A DNA stretch of 64,000 nucleotides, from positions 137,520-201,519 of the forward strand of contig NZ_JACHEE010000009.1 of NCBI RefSeq assembly GCF_014207375.1, in the 5' to 3' direction. Position 1 is the stretch's first letter, and each line of letters opens with the position of its first letter. Below the pieces are notes generated by a model, which worked only from the letters and a program-made list of their open reading frames with translations, did no database searches and had not been told where the DNA came from. The DNA comes from Arthrobacter sp. AZCC_0090. Lineage in GTDB: Bacteria; Actinomycetota; Actinomycetes; Actinomycetales; Micrococcaceae. The translations under genes were made by a program, and so were the position numbers. This document shows, piece by piece, positions 1 through 10,707 of this stretch.

Positions 1-102
1 CTCGCTCACGTACGGCTCTCGACGGCGGCGTCGCCTTCAACCGCGCCTTGAGCCTGTGGATAACTTCTGCAAGCAGCTGCCCTTTTGGGTAACAATGCGG
101 GT
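1..102. other. Window edge upstream of the DUF559-type gene
   Basis: No complete gene can be assigned here. A perfect 9-mer TGTGGATAA (reverse complement TTATCCACA, the DnaA-box consensus) lies at 55-63, about 40 bases before the first gene. A single box is weak evidence for DnaA control. Short open frames run in from the left edge but are too short to name. Confidence 0.4.
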
Positions 103-1062
103 ATGCAAAACCAGTTTGCCCTTCCCGCTGAACTGCTATCAGGACCATTTACGCTCAATCAGGCCCGGATCCGAGGTGTCCCGCGCGAGCGTCTGCTCCA
201 GGCCGACGTCGAACGCGTCAGCCGCGGCCTCTACCGCCCGGGCGGCTGGGACTTCGATCTTGAGTCGGCCGCCCGTGCGCTATCGGCCGCGACGCCCGGC
301 GCCTGGATTTCCCATGTGACAGCAGCACGCCCTCGCTGTTCCTGCCTGCCTCCTTGGCTCGCCGATTCGACGGAACTGCATCTCAGCAAGCCGCGATCGT
401 TGCCTGGAGCGCGCCGGAAAGGCGTGATCGGTCATACCGTGATCGCGGCCGCGGACGAGGTCGAATCCGTTGATGGCATTCGGATCAGTAGCCGATCGCG
501 TACGTGGTTGGACATGGCGAGATTGCTGCCTTTGAACGACCTCGTCTGCATGGGCGACGAACTGATCCGCGTTCCCCGGGAATCCTTGGAAGGACGAGAC
601 ACTCCATTCGCGACCCTTGAAGAACTGCGCGCCTTAGTGGAGCGGCATCCAAATCTGCAAGGCGTCGTGCGCGCGCGTCAGGCGCTGGAACTGATGCGCG
701 TTGGGGCGGATTCCTCGCCCGAGTCCTTGCTTCGCTTGGCCATGCTGGACGCTGGAATCCCTGAGCCCGAGCTTCAACTCAAGCTGCGAGATGCAGATCC
801 GTTCTCGCCGTCGGCGGATCTGGGCTTCCGCCACAGGCGAATCGCGATTCAGTACGACGGCGGCCATCACCTCGCGGAGGCCCAGTCGCTGAGCGATCGA
901 CGCCGGGACAATGCCTTCGAAGCAGCCGGATGGACTGTTCTCGTGTTCCGCAAGGACGATTTGGCAGATGGGTTCAAGCTCGCAACCAAGAAAATCAAGA
1001 CAGCACTTCGATCGGCGTGGATAGATCCCGCCGTCGTGTCCGGTTTTGCGCGTGCGGTGTAG
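103..1062 (+). CDS. DUF559-type (Vsr-like endonuclease fold) protein
   Basis: A protein of about 319 residues. The C-terminal part carries a motif typical of DUF559/Vsr-like nuclease-fold proteins: YDGGHH, then an Asp/Arg-rich helix, then GWTVLVFR. The N-terminal part (FTLNQARIRGVPRERL, then VSRGLYRPGG) resembles the winged-helix start of AbiEi-type or DUF559 proteins common in Actinobacteria. ATG 103 was chosen; an in-frame TTG lies at 85. It ends convergently with the next gene, about 27 bases away. The biological role of these proteins is not established. Nuclease activity is inferred from fold family only, and no toxin or antitoxin partner is adjacent. Confidence 0.75.
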   Translation: MQNQFALPAELLSGPFTLNQARIRGVPRERLLQADVERVSRGLYRPGGWDFDLESAARALSAATPGAWISHVTAARPRCSCLPPWLADSTELHLSKPRSLPGARRKGVIGHTVIAAADEVESVDGIRISSRSRTWLDMARLLPLNDLVCMGDELIRVPRESLEGRDTPFATLEELRALVERHPNLQGVVRARQALELMRVGADSSPESLLRLAMLDAGIPEPELQLKLRDADPFSPSADLGFRHRRIAIQYDGGHHLAEAQSLSDRRRDNAFEAAGWTVLVFRKDDLADGFKLATKKIKTALRSAWIDPAVVSGFARAV

Positions 1063-1089
1063 TGAGCGCGTCCGCAGGGACACGCCGGC

Positions 1090-1647
1090 CTATCCGGATC
1101 TGTTATCCGCCAGTTCCTCATCCTGGCTGCGGGGAGTGGTGGAACGCACCGCAGGTACCTCCCGGATCCCGCGGAACAACGACAAATATGCGATGCCCAC
1201 CCCTAATAGCACCAACGCAGCAACGAACACGCCCATTGCCGGATCCGTGGAGAGAAGTTCGGGAATGGATCGGCTAGGCACGCCAACGGCAAAGCCAAAG
1301 GCTATGGCAGTGCCGATGTAGCTGCCAATCATGTTTCCCCGGTGCGCTGGAATGTTGCCGCGGATGGCACTGCTGAGCCCTAGCGTCACCGTGATGAGTG
1401 TGAACGCGGACAAGCCATGAAGCCACGTGAAATGTCCCTCGCTGACAATCCAGAAGCTACTAAGACACACGTAGTATATGGCCGAAACCCATGCGTAACC
1501 CATGGTTCGATGGACGCGATCCCGGCGTGGCCGCAGGATCTGGACCGGGCCTATCGCCAATACAAACAGTGCCGCAACAACATGACTGACCAACAGTACG
1601 TTCCAGTGCCCCATAACCATAGGATACGGACCCTTGGCCGTAGCCAC
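1090..1647 (-). CDS. DUF2306-like multi-pass membrane protein
   Basis: A protein of about 185 residues with four to five hydrophobic segments. It has the family-type pattern HRTMGY followed by a hydrophobic helix, with a short charged tail at the C-terminus. DUF2306 proteins are predicted integral membrane proteins of unknown function. The first codon here is GTG at 1647; ATG at 1620 is a plausible alternative because AAGGG lies about 10 bases before it. It lies downstream of ino1 in the same direction but is separated from it by a strong hairpin, so it is probably transcribed on its own. Confidence 0.65.
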   Translation of the reverse strand: MATAKGPYPMVMGHWNVLLVSHVVAALFVLAIGPVQILRPRRDRVHRTMGYAWVSAIYYVCLSSFWIVSEGHFTWLHGLSAFTLITVTLGLSSAIRGNIPAHRGNMIGSYIGTAIAFGFAVGVPSRSIPELLSTDPAMGVFVAALVLLGVGIAYLSLFRGIREVPAVRSTTPRSQDEELADNRSG

Positions 1648-1683
1648 GTTATCTGTCGCGTCGAGGACGGATCTTAAAAGACA

Positions 1684-1747
1684 GACGCTCGCTCAACAAT
1701 TTGAGCGAGCGTCCGCCAAAAACCCCACATAAGTGAGCGAGCGTCCG
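1684..1747. repeat. Hairpin built from a TGAGCGAGCGTC motif, with an extra direct copy
   Basis: A perfect 12-bp inverted repeat: GACGCTCGCTCA at 1684-1695, loop ACAATT, TGAGCGAGCGTC at 1702-1713. A further direct copy, TGAGCGAGCGTCCG, lies at 1734-1747. It sits just after ino1 (which ends at 1789). Read leftward it is followed by TGTCTTTTAA, so it can act as the ino1 terminator. The modular repeat also looks like a dispersed extragenic palindrome. Confidence 0.7.
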
Positions 1748-1788
1748 GGAAGGCGGGGAAGGCGAGAGGGTAGAGGGACGGTGAGCGG

Positions 1789-2874
1789 TTAGCGCTCCAC
1801 GTCTCCGCGGATGAAGGCTTCGACCTTTTCGCGGGCGAGGTCGTCGTTGAACTGCTCCGGCGGGGACTTCATGAAGTAGCTGGAAGCGGAGAGCAGCGGG
1901 CCACCGATGCCACGATCCAGGCCGATCTTGGCGGCGCGGATGGCGTCGATGATCACGCCTGCGGAGTTCGGGGAGTCCCAGACCTCAAGCTTGTATTCCA
2001 ACGACACCGGAGCATCGCCGAAATTACGGCCCTCGAGGCGAACGAAAGCCCACTTGCGGTCATCGAGCCAAGCGACGTAGTCGGACGGACCGATGTGGAC
2101 GTCGTCGGCGTGTAGCTCGGCCTCGACGTTGGACGTCACGGCCTGGGTCTTGGAGATCTTCTTGGACTCCAGGCGGTCGCGCTCCAGCATGTTCTTGAAG
2201 TCCATGTTGCCACCGACGTTCAGCTGGTACGTGCGGTCCAGGGTGACGCCGCGGTCTTCGAAGAGCTTCGCCATGACGCGGTGCGTGATGGTGGCGCCGA
2301 TCTGGCTCTTGATGTCGTCGCCGACGATCGGCACGCCAGCGGCGGTGAACTTGTCGGCCCATTCCTTGGTGCCTGCGATGAACACGGGCAAGGCGTTGAC
2401 GAACGCAACACCGGCATCAATGGCGCACTGTGCGTAGAAATGAGCGGCTTCCTCGGAACCAACCGGCAGGTAGCAGACCATGACGTCGGCCTTGGCATCG
2501 CGCAGTGCAGCGACGATGTCCACTGCCTCTTCCGGAGCCTCGATGATGGTCTCGCGGTAATACTTGCCCAAGCCATCCAGGGTGTGGCCGCGCTGCACGG
2601 TCACGCCGGTCGAAGGGACGTCGGCGATCTTGATGGTGTTGTTCTCGCTCGCGCCAATGGCGTCCGCGAGGTCCAGTCCGACCTTCTTGCTATCGACGTC
2701 GAAAGCGGCGACGAACTGGACATCGTTGACATGGTACTTACCGAACTCGACGTGCATCAGACCTGGAATCGTGGCCTGGGGGTCGGCGTCGCGATAGTAG
2801 TGGACACCTTGGACCAGCGAAGCGGCGCAGTTACCTACACCGACAATGGCGACACGAATCGGATGTGAAGACAC
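1789..2874 (-). CDS. ino1: Inositol-3-phosphate synthase
   Basis: A 361-residue protein matching the short actinobacterial Ino1 type. It converts glucose-6-phosphate to myo-inositol-3-phosphate with NAD+ as internal redox cofactor, feeding inositol lipids and, in this phylum, mycothiol. It has an N-terminal nucleotide-binding glycine motif ([16 protein letters not shown]) and a later central stretch [16 protein letters not shown]. The start is GTG 2874, with AAAGGAG four bases before it. The gene stands alone: a terminator hairpin lies downstream and the 5' side faces the mgrA terminator. The small hairpin AGCGCC-ATTC-GGCGCT at 2949-2964 lies in its upstream region. Confidence 0.93.
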   Translation of the reverse strand: MSSHPIRVAIVGVGNCAASLVQGVHYYRDADPQATIPGLMHVEFGKYHVNDVQFVAAFDVDSKKVGLDLADAIGASENNTIKIADVPSTGVTVQRGHTLDGLGKYYRETIIEAPEEAVDIVAALRDAKADVMVCYLPVGSEEAAHFYAQCAIDAGVAFVNALPVFIAGTKEWADKFTAAGVPIVGDDIKSQIGATITHRVMAKLFEDRGVTLDRTYQLNVGGNMDFKNMLERDRLESKKISKTQAVTSNVEAELHADDVHIGPSDYVAWLDDRKWAFVRLEGRNFGDAPVSLEYKLEVWDSPNSAGVIIDAIRAAKIGLDRGIGGPLLSASSYFMKSPPEQFNDDLAREKVEAFIRGDVER

Positions 2875-2988
2875 GGTACTCCTTTGAGAACTAACCTCAG
2901 GTGCCTGGCGCGTCCGTACCTGAATGTACGATGGCGTCTTAAAGGCACAGCGCCATTCGGCGCTCTTTGCATTGTAACCAACCCGAAC

Positions 2989-3016
2989 GGGGCCGGCGTT
3001 GTTCCCGGCCGGCCCC
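2989..3016 (-). terminator. Terminator hairpin after the aldo-keto reductase
   Basis: Stem GGGGCCGG (2989-2996) pairs with CCGGCCCC (3009-3016). It lies 24 bases after the stop of the leftward aldo-keto reductase gene. No clear U-run follows, which is common in high-GC actinobacterial terminators. Confidence 0.6.
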
Positions 3017-3039
3017 GCACTTGTATTAAGTTTCCGAAT

Positions 3040-4077
3040 CTACTTCTGCGCCCACAGATTGATGTCGGATTCGACGGCGAACTCGTCGATCGCCGTCAGT
3101 TCCTCTGACGTGAAGTCGAGGTTGTTGATCGCGGACACGGTGTCCTCCAGCTGCGCGACGCTTGATGCGCCCACCAAGGCCGAGGTCACCGGCGATCCCT
3201 TGGGTTGATCGCGCAGGATCCAGGCGATAGCCATCTGGGCGAGGGTCTGGCCGCGTCCTTCGGCAATGGCGTTCAAACCACGCACCCGGCTCAGCTTTTC
3301 CTCGGTCAGCGCTGATTCGGAGAGGAACCGTTCCTTGGCGGCGCGCGAATCCGCGGGGATGCCGTTCAGGTACCGGTTGGTGAGCATCCCTTGTGCCAGC
3401 GGGGAGAAGGCAATGGATCCTGCACCGACTTGGTCAAGCGTTTCGTAGAGGTTGGGCGAACCATTCTCGGTCCAGCGGTTGAGCATGGAATAGCTGGGCT
3501 GGTGGATGAGCAGCGGCGTGCCCATCTCCTTGAGGATGCGGGCGGCCTCGAGGGTCTGTTCCGGGGTGTAGGAAGAGATACCGGCATAGAGCGCTTTGCC
3601 GGAACGGACGGCATAGTCCAGCGCGCCCATGGTTTCTTCCAACGGGGTTTCGGGATCGGGACGGTGGCTGTAGAAGATGTCCACGTAGTCCAGGCCCATG
3701 CGCTGCAGCGACTGGTCCAGGCTGGAGAGAAGGTACTTGCGGGAGCCCCATTCTCCGTAGGGGCCGGGCCACATGTAGTAGCCGGCCTTGGTAGAGATGA
3801 CGAGTTCGTCGCGGTACGGCTTGAAGTCGTCCTTCAGGTGGCGGCCGAAATTCGTTTCGGCCGAACCGTCCGGCGGACCATAGTTGTTGGCGAGGTCGAA
3901 GTGGTTGACCCCGAGGTCGAAAGCCCGGCGCAGGATGGCGCGCTGCTCATCGAAACGCTTGTCGTCGCCAAAGTTGTGCCACAGTCCCAACGAGATGGCG
4001 GGAAGTTTGAGACCGCTGCGTCCGACGCGGCGGTAGGGCATGGTTTCATAGCGGTTTTCCGCAGCCGAATAAGTCAT
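3040..4077 (-). CDS. mgrA: Aldo/keto reductase, L-glyceraldehyde-3-phosphate reductase type
   Basis: A protein of about 345 residues of the AKR14/YghZ-Gpr type, NADPH-dependent enzymes that reduce L-glyceraldehyde 3-phosphate or methylglyoxal. Seen in the sequence: SLGLWHNFG near the start, the catalytic Asp/Tyr segment DLANNYGPPDGSAE, the Lys segment VISTKAGY, and the HRPDPETPLEETMGALD motif. ATG 4077 was preferred because AGGATGGTGGG precedes it; an in-frame ATG at 4086 is possible. It is a single gene with its own terminator. The exact physiological substrate is uncertain. Confidence 0.88.
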   Translation of the reverse strand: MTYSAAENRYETMPYRRVGRSGLKLPAISLGLWHNFGDDKRFDEQRAILRRAFDLGVNHFDLANNYGPPDGSAETNFGRHLKDDFKPYRDELVISTKAGYYMWPGPYGEWGSRKYLLSSLDQSLQRMGLDYVDIFYSHRPDPETPLEETMGALDYAVRSGKALYAGISSYTPEQTLEAARILKEMGTPLLIHQPSYSMLNRWTENGSPNLYETLDQVGAGSIAFSPLAQGMLTNRYLNGIPADSRAAKERFLSESALTEEKLSRVRGLNAIAEGRGQTLAQMAIAWILRDQPKGSPVTSALVGASSVAQLEDTVSAINNLDFTSEELTAIDEFAVESDINLWAQK

Positions 4078-4137
4078 ACCCACCATCCTGCCACCCGCTT
4101 CGAGGCTCGAAGCGCGGTGTCCGTCATGTGGTCAGGG

Positions 4138-5895
4138 TCACCTCAGGCGTACGACGGCGGCGCTCTCCCCTGGGATTGTCACCGTGCCGTTCCCGACGGC
4201 GGCAGAGGGGTCCGTGGCGAGCAAGAGTTCACCGTCCATGGACCTCGCCAAGGTCTGCGTCCCAAAGTTGAAGGCAACCCTTACGGTGCCACGGCTGAGA
4301 ACCAACCACCGGTCCTCTTCGCTGAAGTCAACGTGTGTGTCGGTGAATCCGCCGGCGGCAAGCTCCGGCGTCGAGCGCCTAAGGTTCGCCAAAGCTCGGT
4401 AAAGTTCCAGCAACCGGGCGTGATCACCTTCGTGCGCTTCCTCCCACTTGAGCTTGGAACGCTTGAACGTCTCCGGATCCTGGGGGTTGGGCACCAATGC
4501 GGGGTCCCAACCCATCCGTTCGAATTCCTTGAGCCGGCCCTTTGCTGTGGCCTCTGCCAGCCATTCCTCGGGATGCGACGTGAAAAACTGCCAAGGCGTG
4601 GAGGCACCGAATTCTTCGCCCATGAAGAGCATCGGGGTGAACGGCGACGTCATGGTCAGTACGGCGGCAAGCGCCAGCCTGCCGTGCGACAGGCTCGCTG
4701 TGAGTCGATCGCCCACGGCACGGTTGCCGATTTGGTCGTGGTTTTGGCTGCACACCACGAGCGCCGCAGGATGAACCAGCCCCGGGCGAATGGGCCGGCC
4801 ATGATGCCTACCGCGAAAGCTCGAGTAGCTTCCGTCGTGGAAGAAACCGTGTTCAAGGACTTTGGCCAAGGCGGCCAAGGACCCGAAGTCCGCATAGTAG
4901 CCAGCGGTCTCACCGGTGAGGTTCACGTGGACGGCATGGTGGAAGTCGTCGCTCCACTGCCCCTCCAGGCCGTAACCGTTGGTGTCCCTGCGGTAGATCA
5001 GGCGCGGGTTGTTCAGATCCGATTCGGCGATCAGGGTCTTGGGGACGCCCGTTTCGGCTTCGATGCCATCCGCAAGGGTGGCAAGGTCCTCCAGGATATG
5101 GACGGCCCGTTCGTCGCGGAGCGCGTGCACGGCGTCGAGGCGCAGCCCGTCCACGTGGAAATCGCTCAGCCACATGGCGGCATTGTCCAGAATGTATTGA
5201 CGGACTTCGTCCGAGCCGGGGCCGTCCAGGTTCACCGAATCGCCCCAGGTGTTGCCCTCCCCTGACTTCAGATACGGGCCAAACTTCGGCAGGTAGTTGC
5301 CGCTAGGTCCGAGGTGGTTATAGACCACGTCCTGGATCACGCCGAGTCCGGCAGCGTGCGCGGCATCAACAAATCGATGGTAGGCCTCCGGCCCGCCGTA
5401 GGCCTCGTGGACGGCGAACCACAGCACGCCGTCGTACCCCCAGTTGTGGGTACCGTTGAAGGCGTTGACGGGCAGAAGTTCTACAAAGTCGACTCCCAAG
5501 TCAACGAGGTAATCGAGTTTTTCCACGGCCGCGTCCAGTGTGCCCTCTGGAGTAAAGGTTCCCAAGTGGAGTTCATAGATGACGGCCCCGCCGAGCCCGC
5601 GGCCTGGCCATTCAGCGTCGTTCCAAGCGTGAGAAGATGCGTCGAACGTGCGGGACAGGCCATGGACGCCATTCGGTTGTCGCTTCGACCTCGGGTCGGG
5701 AAAGGGCCCTTCGCCGTCCACGAGGTAGCCGTAGTCCGTCCCGACCCCGTGCGGGACGTCCGCCGTCCACCAGCCGGCAGCTCCGCCGTCGTGCGGTCGC
5801 ATTTCATGGTGCTGACCTGCCGCGATCAGAGTGACAGACCCCGCAAACGGCGCCCATACATCGAATCGTTTTCTCGCGCTGGTCATCTCGGCCAA
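4138..5895 (-). CDS. treZ: Malto-oligosyltrehalose trehalohydrolase
   Basis: A 585-residue GH13 enzyme that releases trehalose from maltooligosyl-trehalose, the last step of the TreX-TreY-TreZ route from glycogen. It has an N-terminal CBM48-type beta domain (residues 1-90), then the barrel. The nucleophile is Asp254 in [10 protein letters not shown], the acid Glu291 in IAESDLN, and the transition-state Asp lies in NHDQIGNRA. The first codon is TTG 5895 with GAGGGGG four bases before it; ATG 5886 is an alternative. It is the last gene of the tre operon, 58 bases after treY. Confidence 0.95.
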   Translation of the reverse strand: MAEMTSARKRFDVWAPFAGSVTLIAAGQHHEMRPHDGGAAGWWTADVPHGVGTDYGYLVDGEGPFPDPRSKRQPNGVHGLSRTFDASSHAWNDAEWPGRGLGGAVIYELHLGTFTPEGTLDAAVEKLDYLVDLGVDFVELLPVNAFNGTHNWGYDGVLWFAVHEAYGGPEAYHRFVDAAHAAGLGVIQDVVYNHLGPSGNYLPKFGPYLKSGEGNTWGDSVNLDGPGSDEVRQYILDNAAMWLSDFHVDGLRLDAVHALRDERAVHILEDLATLADGIEAETGVPKTLIAESDLNNPRLIYRRDTNGYGLEGQWSDDFHHAVHVNLTGETAGYYADFGSLAALAKVLEHGFFHDGSYSSFRGRHHGRPIRPGLVHPAALVVCSQNHDQIGNRAVGDRLTASLSHGRLALAAVLTMTSPFTPMLFMGEEFGASTPWQFFTSHPEEWLAEATAKGRLKEFERMGWDPALVPNPQDPETFKRSKLKWEEAHEGDHARLLELYRALANLRRSTPELAAGGFTDTHVDFSEEDRWLVLSRGTVRVAFNFGTQTLARSMDGELLLATDPSAAVGNGTVTIPGESAAVVRLR

Positions 5896-5953
5896 GGTTC
5901 CCCCTCGATCGTCTCGTCCGGGCTTCGGTTGCCCGCCGTTGTTGGTGCCGTGG

Positions 5954-8272
5954 CTAGGTCATGGGTACGAGCAGGGCCACCGGGTATCTCAGCAGAAGCC
6001 TTGCGAGTTGGACCTCCCCCGCTGGGTAGCTGTTGCCCGTGAGCTCATCCCTGACCGCGCTCTCCAGACGGATGAAAGTGCCCTGCCAACCGCCGTTGCG
6101 TTCAAGCTTCCGCGGGAGCCGGGTGGCCAACGTCATGGCACCACTACCCATGCCGAGGGCTCCGCGGTCAAAGCCGAGCAGGTGTTCGGCTGCGGGCCCC
6201 TCGGCGTGGACGGGGCTGTATCCGTTGAAGAGCTCCGGCCGGTCCCGACGCAGGCGCAGTGCCCGCGAGGTCAGCAACAACTTGGCCGACTCGTCGCGCG
6301 CTTCGGTCTGGGCTCCGGCGTCGAGAGCTGCGAGCGCAGCCCTTCGCCGTTCGAAGTCGACCGGTCGCCGATTGTCCGGATCGGTGAGTGAACGGTCCCA
6401 AAACTCAGTTCCCTGGTAGACGTCCGGTACGCCCGGCATGGTTAGCTGAACAATTTTTGCTGACAGCGAGTTGGACGCTCCATAGGGATCCAAAAGGGCG
6501 ACGAACCCCTCCAGTGCGGATGTCACCTCCGGTAGGTCGAAGGCGGCGTCGACGGCGGAGGCCAGTTTCGTTTCGAATCCTTCGTTCGGATCCGTCCAAC
6601 TGGTGGAGTTGCCTGCCTCGCGTGCCGCCTTGAGTACATAACCCTGGAGGCGCTCACGGCTTGCCGGCCAAGCACCTGCAATGCCCTGCCACACGAGGGC
6701 TGCGAGCGGCCCGTCGGGAATCGGAGCCAGCTCCTGCATCCGGTCCACGAATGCTTCCCATTCGGGGACTGCCTCCGAGATGACGGAGATCCTCGCCCGG
6801 GTGTCTTCGCTTCGCTTGGTGTCGTGCGTGGTCAGTGTGGTCATGGACAGCGGCAGCCGCGCCTGGCGGTGAACCATGCGCTCATGGAATCCATCCGGGA
6901 GCAGGGCGAACTCCGTGGGATCCGCTCCGACTTCGGTCAGTGTGCCAAGACGCGTGTAACGGAAGAACGCGGTGTCTTCCACGCCTTTGGCCATGACCAT
7001 CCCTGAGGTCTGCTGGAAGCGGCGGCCTAGTTCGCTGCCCGCGTCGAGCAGTAGTGGAAGCAGTGCCTCCAGGACCTGCTTCAGCTCCGGCCTGGTCTGG
7101 GCGGCCCGCTCAACGGACTCCACCACGACGTCCTTGCCGTACGGAAGATAACTTCGGTAGACAGGAAAAGAGGCAATGGTTTCAGCAAGGGCGTCGGCCA
7201 CCTCTTGACGCGGAAGTTCCGGAGACTCCGGGACTAGCCGCGCCAGCCGCAGGATTTCCGAGTGCAGGATCCCGTCTGTGATACGCCGCTTGGTGCCATG
7301 GATCATCGCTTGGTAATCGGCCGGTGTTTCCGCACCCCGCAGCTTGGCGTCCAAGGCATCTAGCTGCACTTCGGCGTCGGGATCAACGAAAAGGCGGTCG
7401 ACATCGGTGAGCGCGTCGTAGCCGGTGGTCCCCTCGCAGTCGAAGTTCTCCGGAAGTTCCTCCCCCGGCTCCAGGATCTTCTCGACAAGCACGTACGAAC
7501 CGCCGGTGGTTTCCTTCAGGCGAGCCAAGTAGCCGGAAGGGTCGGCGAGCCCGTCCGGATGATCGATCCTCAGCCCATCCGCCAGCCCTTCCCGGAACCA
7601 GCGGACCACCTCTGCGTGGTCTTCCTCAAAGACCCATGGGATTTCGACGCGGATCCCGGCCAAGGTGTTGACCGCGAAGAATCGGCGGTAATTCAGTTCG
7701 GAATCCGCGCGGCGCCAATCGACCAGTTCGTAGTGTTGCCTTGCATGGACGTCGCGGGCGTTGTCACCCGCGACGTAGCTGCCCTCGGCCAGGGGGAAGC
7801 GGTGGTCGAAGTAGCGCAATTCGCCGTCGACTACTTCCAGTTTGTCGAGGTCGTCGTCGCTGCCGAGCACGGGGAGCCGCAGCTTGCCTCCCCCGAAGTC
7901 CCAATCGACGTCGAACGCTTCAGCGTAGCGGGAGGACCTGCCGTCCTTGAGGAGTGACCACCACCAGGCATTTTGCGGAGGCGACGCAACGCCCATGTGG
8001 TTGGGGACGATGTCCACCAGGACACCGAGGCCGGCTTCCCGGGCGGCCTTGGAAAGCGCGGCGAACCCTTCGGCACCGCCACGCGACGCGTCAACACTGG
8101 AGGGATCAGTGACGTCGTAACCGTGGTCCGAGCCCTCCTCCGCAGTCAAAATCGGAGACAAGTACACCCAGTCAGCCCCGAGGTCGCGCAGATAGCCCGT
8201 GAGGGCTGCCGCATCATGGAGCGTGAACGAGGGCCGGATCTGGAGCCGGTACGTGGAGGCAGGTGTCCTCAT
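5954..8272 (-). CDS. treY: Malto-oligosyltrehalose synthase
   Basis: A 772-residue GH13 enzyme that converts the reducing-end alpha-1,4 bond of a maltodextrin into an alpha,alpha-1,1 bond. Seen: STYRLQ at the start, DIVPNHMG (about 87-94), nucleophile Asp237 in [10 protein letters not shown], acid Glu264 in VEKILEPGE, and [14 protein letters not shown] with the third carboxylate. Its ATG overlaps the treX stop (ATGA), so the two are translationally coupled. The length is usual for the family. Confidence 0.96.
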   Translation of the reverse strand: MRTPASTYRLQIRPSFTLHDAAALTGYLRDLGADWVYLSPILTAEEGSDHGYDVTDPSSVDASRGGAEGFAALSKAAREAGLGVLVDIVPNHMGVASPPQNAWWWSLLKDGRSSRYAEAFDVDWDFGGGKLRLPVLGSDDDLDKLEVVDGELRYFDHRFPLAEGSYVAGDNARDVHARQHYELVDWRRADSELNYRRFFAVNTLAGIRVEIPWVFEEDHAEVVRWFREGLADGLRIDHPDGLADPSGYLARLKETTGGSYVLVEKILEPGEELPENFDCEGTTGYDALTDVDRLFVDPDAEVQLDALDAKLRGAETPADYQAMIHGTKRRITDGILHSEILRLARLVPESPELPRQEVADALAETIASFPVYRSYLPYGKDVVVESVERAAQTRPELKQVLEALLPLLLDAGSELGRRFQQTSGMVMAKGVEDTAFFRYTRLGTLTEVGADPTEFALLPDGFHERMVHRQARLPLSMTTLTTHDTKRSEDTRARISVISEAVPEWEAFVDRMQELAPIPDGPLAALVWQGIAGAWPASRERLQGYVLKAAREAGNSTSWTDPNEGFETKLASAVDAAFDLPEVTSALEGFVALLDPYGASNSLSAKIVQLTMPGVPDVYQGTEFWDRSLTDPDNRRPVDFERRRAALAALDAGAQTEARDESAKLLLTSRALRLRRDRPELFNGYSPVHAEGPAAEHLLGFDRGALGMGSGAMTLATRLPRKLERNGGWQGTFIRLESAVRDELTGNSYPAGEVQLARLLLRYPVALLVPMT

Positions 8273-10632
8273 GATCCCCCGTTCTTGGGGGCCCGCGGCT
8301 TTCTGGGTTTCTTCGGCGGTGCAGCAGGCTTGGTTTCGGCGGCAGGGATCGCCCCCTGGTCAGTTTTGGCCTCCGCGTCAGACTTCGGTTCCGGCACGGA
8401 CCGGAGCGGCGCCGACGCGGCTGGTGTCAGTGTGGCCGGCGCGGTCAGAGATGCCGCTTCGGGGGTGGTTGCCTGCGACAACGCGGCTAGCGACGCAGCC
8501 ACGGAGTGGTCCGGTTCGGTGTCGGGGATGCTGTGGGCCCGCAAGACGACGAGTGACTTGGCCGCCACTGTGAGGACCGATTCCGCAGGCATGAGTTCGG
8601 TGTCGGCTCCGCCGCCAGCGGTGTCGATGATGATGTCCCAGGCAGGAGCGTATTCGTCAGAGGGTACTTTGAAGCCCACTTCGTCGTCGTGGGCGTTGAA
8701 ATAGAGCAGGAAGTTGACATCCGTGATGCGCCGGCCCTGACTATCCCGGCCGCGGATGCCGTCCCCGTTCAGGAACACGCCCACCGAACGTCCGAAGCCG
8801 CTGTCCCAGTCCGACGGGGTCATGGTGGTTCCGTCGACGTCGAGCCAAACAATGTCCGGGAGCCGCTCGCCTTCGCCTCGAAGCACAGGCCGCCCATCGA
8901 AGAAACGGCTCCGCCTGAACGTGGGGTGTTTGGCGCGCAGTGCACTGACGGCTGCCGTGAACTCCACAAGGGGTTGGTCCACGCTGTCCCAGTTGATCCA
9001 GGTCAGCTCTGAGTCCTGGCAGTAGCCGTTGTTGTTGCCCCGCTGCGTCCTGCCAAGCTCGTCGCCGTGCAACAGCATGGGGACACCTTGGGAAAGGAGC
9101 ATGGAGGCGATGAAGTTTCGCTGCTGGCGGGCACGCAGACCGAGGACGACGGGATCCTCGGTGGGGCCTTCGACACCGCAATTCCAGGATCGGTTGTGGG
9201 ATTCGCCGTCGTTGTTGCCTTCGCCGTTGGCCTCGTTGTGCTTCTCGTTGTAGGAGACCAGGTCCGCCAGGGTGAAGCCGTCGTGGGCCGTGACGAAGTT
9301 GATGGAAGCCACCGGGCGGCGGCCGGAGTGCTCGTAGAGGTCCGCCGATCCGGTCAACCGGGAGGCAAACTCGCCGAGAGTGGAGGGCTCGCCCCGCCAG
9401 AAATCACGGACGGTATCGCGGTATTTACCGTTCCATTCCGTCCATTGCGGCGGAAAGTTGCCCACTTGGTAACCGCCTGGGCCCACGTCCCAAGGCTCGG
9501 CGATCAGCTTGACCTGCGAAACGACGGGATCCTGCTGAATGAGTTCGAAGAATGTCGAAAGCTTGTCCACGTCGTAGAACTCGCGCGCCAATGTTGAAGC
9601 GAGATCGAACCGGAAACCGTCAACGTGCATTTCGGTAACCCAGTAGCGCAGGGAATCCATGAGGAGCTGAAGGGAGTGGGGGCTGCGTACGTTCAGCGAG
9701 TTACCGGTGCCCGTGTAATCCATGTAGTGCTTAAGGTCGCCCTCCACCAGGCGGTAATAAGCGGAGTTGTCGATCCCCTTGAAGGACAGGGTGGGACCGA
9801 GGTGGTTGCCCTCTGCTGTGTGGTTGTACACGACGTCGAGAATGACCTCGATGCCTGCCGTGTGCAACGCCCTGACCATCGCTTTGAAGTCCTGGACTTG
9901 CTGGCCGGTATCGCCCTTCGAGCTGTAACTGTTGTGGGGCGCGAAGAACCCAATGGTGTTGTAGCCCCAGTAGTTGTTCAAGCCCCTGTCCTGCAGGATG
10001 CCGTCATTCGTGAACTGGTGGACGGGCATGAGCTCGATGGCCGTGACGCCGAGTTTTTGCAGGTGGGAAATCACTGCCGGGTGCGCCACGCCGGCATAAG
10101 TGCCGCGTTGTTCCTTCGGAACCTCCGGGTGGAGCTGCGTCAGCCCCTTGACGTGCGCTTCGTAAATCACCGAGCGGTGGTACGGGATGCGAAGCTGCTG
10201 GTCACCAGCCCAGTCGAAGAAGGGATTGATGACGACGCCCATCATCATATGTGGCGCGGAGTCCTTGTCGTTTCGGGAGTCTGGATCTCCCATGTTGTAG
10301 GAGAAAAGCGCCGGGTCCCAGTCGATCTGCCGGTGGACGGCCTTGGCGTAAGGGTCCAGGAGGAGCTTGTTGGGGTTGAAGCGCTGGCCCGCGGCAGGGT
10401 CATACGGACCGTGCACACGGTATCCGTACTTCTGCCCCGGCTGAACGTGCGGAAGGTAGCAATGCCATACGTAACCGTCCACCTCGTTGACGGTGTAGCT
10501 GATCTCGTTTCCGTCGTCGTCAAAGAGACACAATTCCACCTTTTCCGCCTTCTCGCTGAAGAGCGCGAAGTTGGTTCCCGTGCCATCGAACGTGGCCCCC
10601 AACGGGTATGCGGTTCCTGGCCAAATGTCCAT
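8269..10632 (-). CDS. treX: Glycogen debranching enzyme (GlgX/TreX)
   Basis: About 787 residues. It removes alpha-1,6 branches of glycogen and supplies linear maltodextrins to TreY. It has an N-terminal CBM48-like domain and a GH13 barrel: [11 protein letters not shown] (about 268-277), nucleophile Asp343 in [10 protein letters not shown], acid Glu379 in IAEPWDVG, and Asp451 in [12 protein letters not shown] 10632 was chosen because GAAGGAGA lies six bases upstream; an in-frame start at 10668 adds 12 residues. The last 80 or so residues form an Ala/Pro/Lys-rich tail with no catalytic motif. It is the first gene of the treXYZ run, 75 bases after nnrDE. Confidence 0.95.
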   Translation of the reverse strand: MDIWPGTAYPLGATFDGTGTNFALFSEKAEKVELCLFDDDGNEISYTVNEVDGYVWHCYLPHVQPGQKYGYRVHGPYDPAAGQRFNPNKLLLDPYAKAVHRQIDWDPALFSYNMGDPDSRNDKDSAPHMMMGVVINPFFDWAGDQQLRIPYHRSVIYEAHVKGLTQLHPEVPKEQRGTYAGVAHPAVISHLQKLGVTAIELMPVHQFTNDGILQDRGLNNYWGYNTIGFFAPHNSYSSKGDTGQQVQDFKAMVRALHTAGIEVILDVVYNHTAEGNHLGPTLSFKGIDNSAYYRLVEGDLKHYMDYTGTGNSLNVRSPHSLQLLMDSLRYWVTEMHVDGFRFDLASTLAREFYDVDKLSTFFELIQQDPVVSQVKLIAEPWDVGPGGYQVGNFPPQWTEWNGKYRDTVRDFWRGEPSTLGEFASRLTGSADLYEHSGRRPVASINFVTAHDGFTLADLVSYNEKHNEANGEGNNDGESHNRSWNCGVEGPTEDPVVLGLRARQQRNFIASMLLSQGVPMLLHGDELGRTQRGNNNGYCQDSELTWINWDSVDQPLVEFTAAVSALRAKHPTFRRSRFFDGRPVLRGEGERLPDIVWLDVDGTTMTPSDWDSGFGRSVGVFLNGDGIRGRDSQGRRITDVNFLLYFNAHDDEVGFKVPSDEYAPAWDIIIDTAGGGADTELMPAESVLTVAAKSLVVLRAHSIPDTEPDHSVAASLAALSQATTPEAASLTAPATLTPAASAPLRSVPEPKSDAEAKTDQGAIPAAETKPAAPPKKPRKPRAPKNGGS

Positions 10633-10707
10633 GTGTTCTCCTTCACGTGCCGGATAACTTGTTGCCAAGCCTAGCTATGTTGGGTGACATTCAACGAACA
10701 TCCGGAA

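Noticed and set aside
103..1062. Toxin-antitoxin or restriction module
   Set aside because: Only the single DUF559-type gene is present; no methylase, toxin partner or restriction gene lies next to it.
3391..5265. A long open frame of 624 codons on the + strand
   Set aside because: It lies opposite the reductase and treZ genes, has no recognisable domain, and is a by-product of GC-rich codon usage on the other strand.
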